In this document: in pieces, positions 4,938 through 6,325 of the stretch
How the letters are laid out: each line of letters starts with the position of its first letter
Numbering within the stretch: the stretch's first letter is position 1
Source of the DNA: an uncultured Clostridia bacterium
GTDB lineage: Bacteria > Bacillota > Clostridia > Christensenellales > Borkfalkiaceae
Assembly (NCBI GenBank): GCA_945835865.1
Contig: CAMAJQ010000046.1
Location: forward strand, 1 to 6,325
Length of the DNA: 6,325 bases
Direction: 5' to 3'
Program-made: the position numbers and the translations under genes
Notes under the pieces: generated by a model
Told to the model about the DNA's origin: nothing
Database searches by the model: none
The model's input: the letters and a program-made list of their open reading frames with translations, nothing else

Positions 4938-6323
4938 TTATTTGTCTCCGTCGGCGCTTTTTCTTCCCTCTCCCGTGAAAAGCCTCTCCTTTTCGGCGAT
5001 GATTCTGTCGATTTTCGAAAGATAGGTCGGCACGTCCTTGGGCGCGCCGTACCGCTCGATCCTGTCCTCTTCTCCGAAGAGTTTTTTGGAAACGGCGTTC
5101 GCCCCGCAAGCGACGTTATCGGTGATCTCTTCCATGACGTCCACGTTGTACGCGCATCCCTTGCCGGGTTTGGCGTATCCCGTATTCTCGAGATTGCCCG
5201 CCATGTATTTCTGACGGTAGAGATAATAGGGCTCGTAGCCCGAAGAAAGGAGTTTTTCCGCAGAATAGTCGATCATCACGCCGATCTCCCCGTCGGGAAG
5301 ACGATCGACCGACTCTTTCAGCCTGCTTCCCTTTTTCAGGGAAAGGGTATGCACCGTCACGTTGTCGGGAGAAAGGTCCGCGGCTTTGTCCACGCTCGCG
5401 CGGAAATCTTCCAGACTCTCCCCGGGAAGTCCCGCAATGAGATCCATATTGACCGAAAAGCCGAATTTCCGCGCCGATTCGTATTTTTCCAGAATATCCC
5501 TTACCGTGTGTTTCCGCCCGAGGAGGACGAGCGTTTTATCGTGGAAAGTCTGCGGATTGACGCAGATCCTCGTCACCCCCGCCTCTTTCAACAGAGAGAG
5601 TTTTTCATCGTCGATACAATCCGGTCTGCCCGCTTCCACGGTAAATTCCACCCCGGGATCTCTCACCGCGTCCAGAATCCTTTCCAACTGCCCGACCGGC
5701 AGGGAAACGGGCGTTCCTCCTCCGATATAAACCGACCGGAGAGAGCCTATAAGCCGTTTAGCGGCGTTAATTTCCTTCACGAGACAGTCGACGTATTCGG
5801 GGATCTGTCCGCATTTCCCGATCTCCTGCGAGACGAAAGAACAGTAGGAACAGCGGGTCGGACAGAAGGGAATCCCGATAAAGAGATCGGCGTCGCCCGG
5901 TTTCGTCCGATAGAAAGGCTCCTGTTGAACGCGAATGCGCCCGACCAGATCGAGTTTCTTCTCGCTGACGCCCATTTCGTCCCGCATGATCTCCCTCCAC
6001 CGATCTCCCTCGCGGTAGGAAAACTTAACGGGACGGATCCCCGTGAGCGCTCCCCAGGGAAGGGTTTCCCCGAGGACGGCGGACGCGGCACGGTAAAAAG
6101 CGAGTTTGGCGAAGCGTTTTTCGTATCTCTTTTTTTCGAGGGCGTTTGCATACGCCGCGGCGTTGTCGAAGGAGAATTTTCTCCCGTTCACCGTCACCTC
6201 GTTATGAAAAGTTTCCCCCGTAACGGAAGAAAAATGCTGAACGGAAAGATCCTCCGCTCCGTGAAAAAATTTGCTTTGTTCCAGAAGTTCCGGGAAAAGC
6301 CCCGGCACGTTGGTTTCTATCAT
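4938..6323 (-). CDS. hemZ: Radical SAM protein, coproporphyrinogen dehydrogenase HemZ family
   Basis: This is a HemN/HemW-related radical SAM enzyme of the form found in Bacillus and Clostridia (HemZ). The family is annotated as oxygen-independent coproporphyrinogen III oxidase, but its true reaction is not settled and members may act in heme handling. Of 461 residues, the 4Fe-4S/SAM-binding CPTRCSYC is at 154-161 (C154, C158, C161), GGGTP at 201-205, VEAGRPD at 229-235 and NMDLIAGLPGE at 292-302. HemZ-type features beyond HemN are WGALTGIRPVK (90-100) and YYLYRQKYMAGNLENTGY (366-383). B. subtilis HemZ is about 500 residues, so the N-terminal domain here is somewhat short. The ATG lies 2 nt from the window edge and no RBS is visible, so the gene may begin further upstream. 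No strong intrinsic terminator follows; only an A/T-rich hairpin (TTTTTC/GAAAAA) precedes the rpsO promoter. Confidence 0.93.
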   Translation of the reverse strand: MIETNVPGLFPELLEQSKFFHGAEDLSVQHFSSVTGETFHNEVTVNGRKFSFDNAAAYANALEKKRYEKRFAKLAFYRAASAVLGETLPWGALTGIRPVKFSYREGDRWREIMRDEMGVSEKKLDLVGRIRVQQEPFYRTKPGDADLFIGIPFCPTRCSYCSFVSQEIGKCGQIPEYVDCLVKEINAAKRLIGSLRSVYIGGGTPVSLPVGQLERILDAVRDPGVEFTVEAGRPDCIDDEKLSLLKEAGVTRICVNPQTFHDKTLVLLGRKHTVRDILEKYESARKFGFSVNMDLIAGLPGESLEDFRASVDKAADLSPDNVTVHTLSLKKGSRLKESVDRLPDGEIGVMIDYSAEKLLSSGYEPYYLYRQKYMAGNLENTGYAKPGKGCAYNVDVMEEITDNVACGANAVSKKLFGEEDRIERYGAPKDVPTYLSKIDRIIAEKERLFTGEGRKSADGDK

Positions 6324-6325
6324 AA

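Noticed and set aside
1..6325. CRISPR arrays, tRNA or rRNA genes, insertion sequences, integration sites
   Set aside because: No spaced direct repeats, cloverleaf arms, transposase motifs or terminal inverted repeats with target duplications were seen on either strand.

Overview
The window looks like chromosomal DNA of a low-to-mid-GC Firmicute, most likely an anaerobic Clostridia-type (gut-associated) bacterium. The reasons are a HemZ-type radical SAM protein of the Bacillus/Clostridia form, the conserved rpsO-pnp pair, strong AGGAGG-like ribosome binding sites, many AGA arginine codons and dense packing. Genus or family cannot be fixed from the sequence alone.

Layout. Positions 1-114 (+) hold the last 37 codons of a gene that begins outside the window; the tail resembles phage fiber/head-fiber C-termini, but this is only an impression. 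It ends at a strong intrinsic terminator (126-156). Next is a 363-residue GT2 glycosyltransferase with a C-terminal TPR region (208-1299, +). It converges on the minus-strand block with only 4 nt between stop codons. Everything from 1304 to the right end is on the minus strand. In transcription order this is hemZ (6323-4938), rpsO (4766-4503), pnp (4269-2167) and uppP (2125-1304).

Together, rpsO (30S protein S15), pnp (polynucleotide phosphorylase) and uppP (undecaprenyl-diphosphate phosphatase) look like one transcription unit. It is driven by a well-formed extended -10 promoter just downstream of hemZ. The rpsO-pnp gap (233 nt) is not empty. It holds a Rho-independent terminator whose left arm is also the right arm of a longer upstream hairpin, giving an attenuator-like, mutually exclusive pair. 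Three further stem-loops follow before pnp. A 7-codon ORF overlapping the rpsO stop (TAATG) leads by an ATGA overlap into a 55-codon ORF that reads through this region. The pnp-uppP gap is 41 nt with no terminator, so uppP probably depends on pnp transcription.

No CRISPR array, tRNA, rRNA, insertion sequence or complete mobile element was seen. The core genes are conventional. The most interesting parts are the non-coding regions around rpsO and pnp, and the phage-flavoured left edge next to the housekeeping block.
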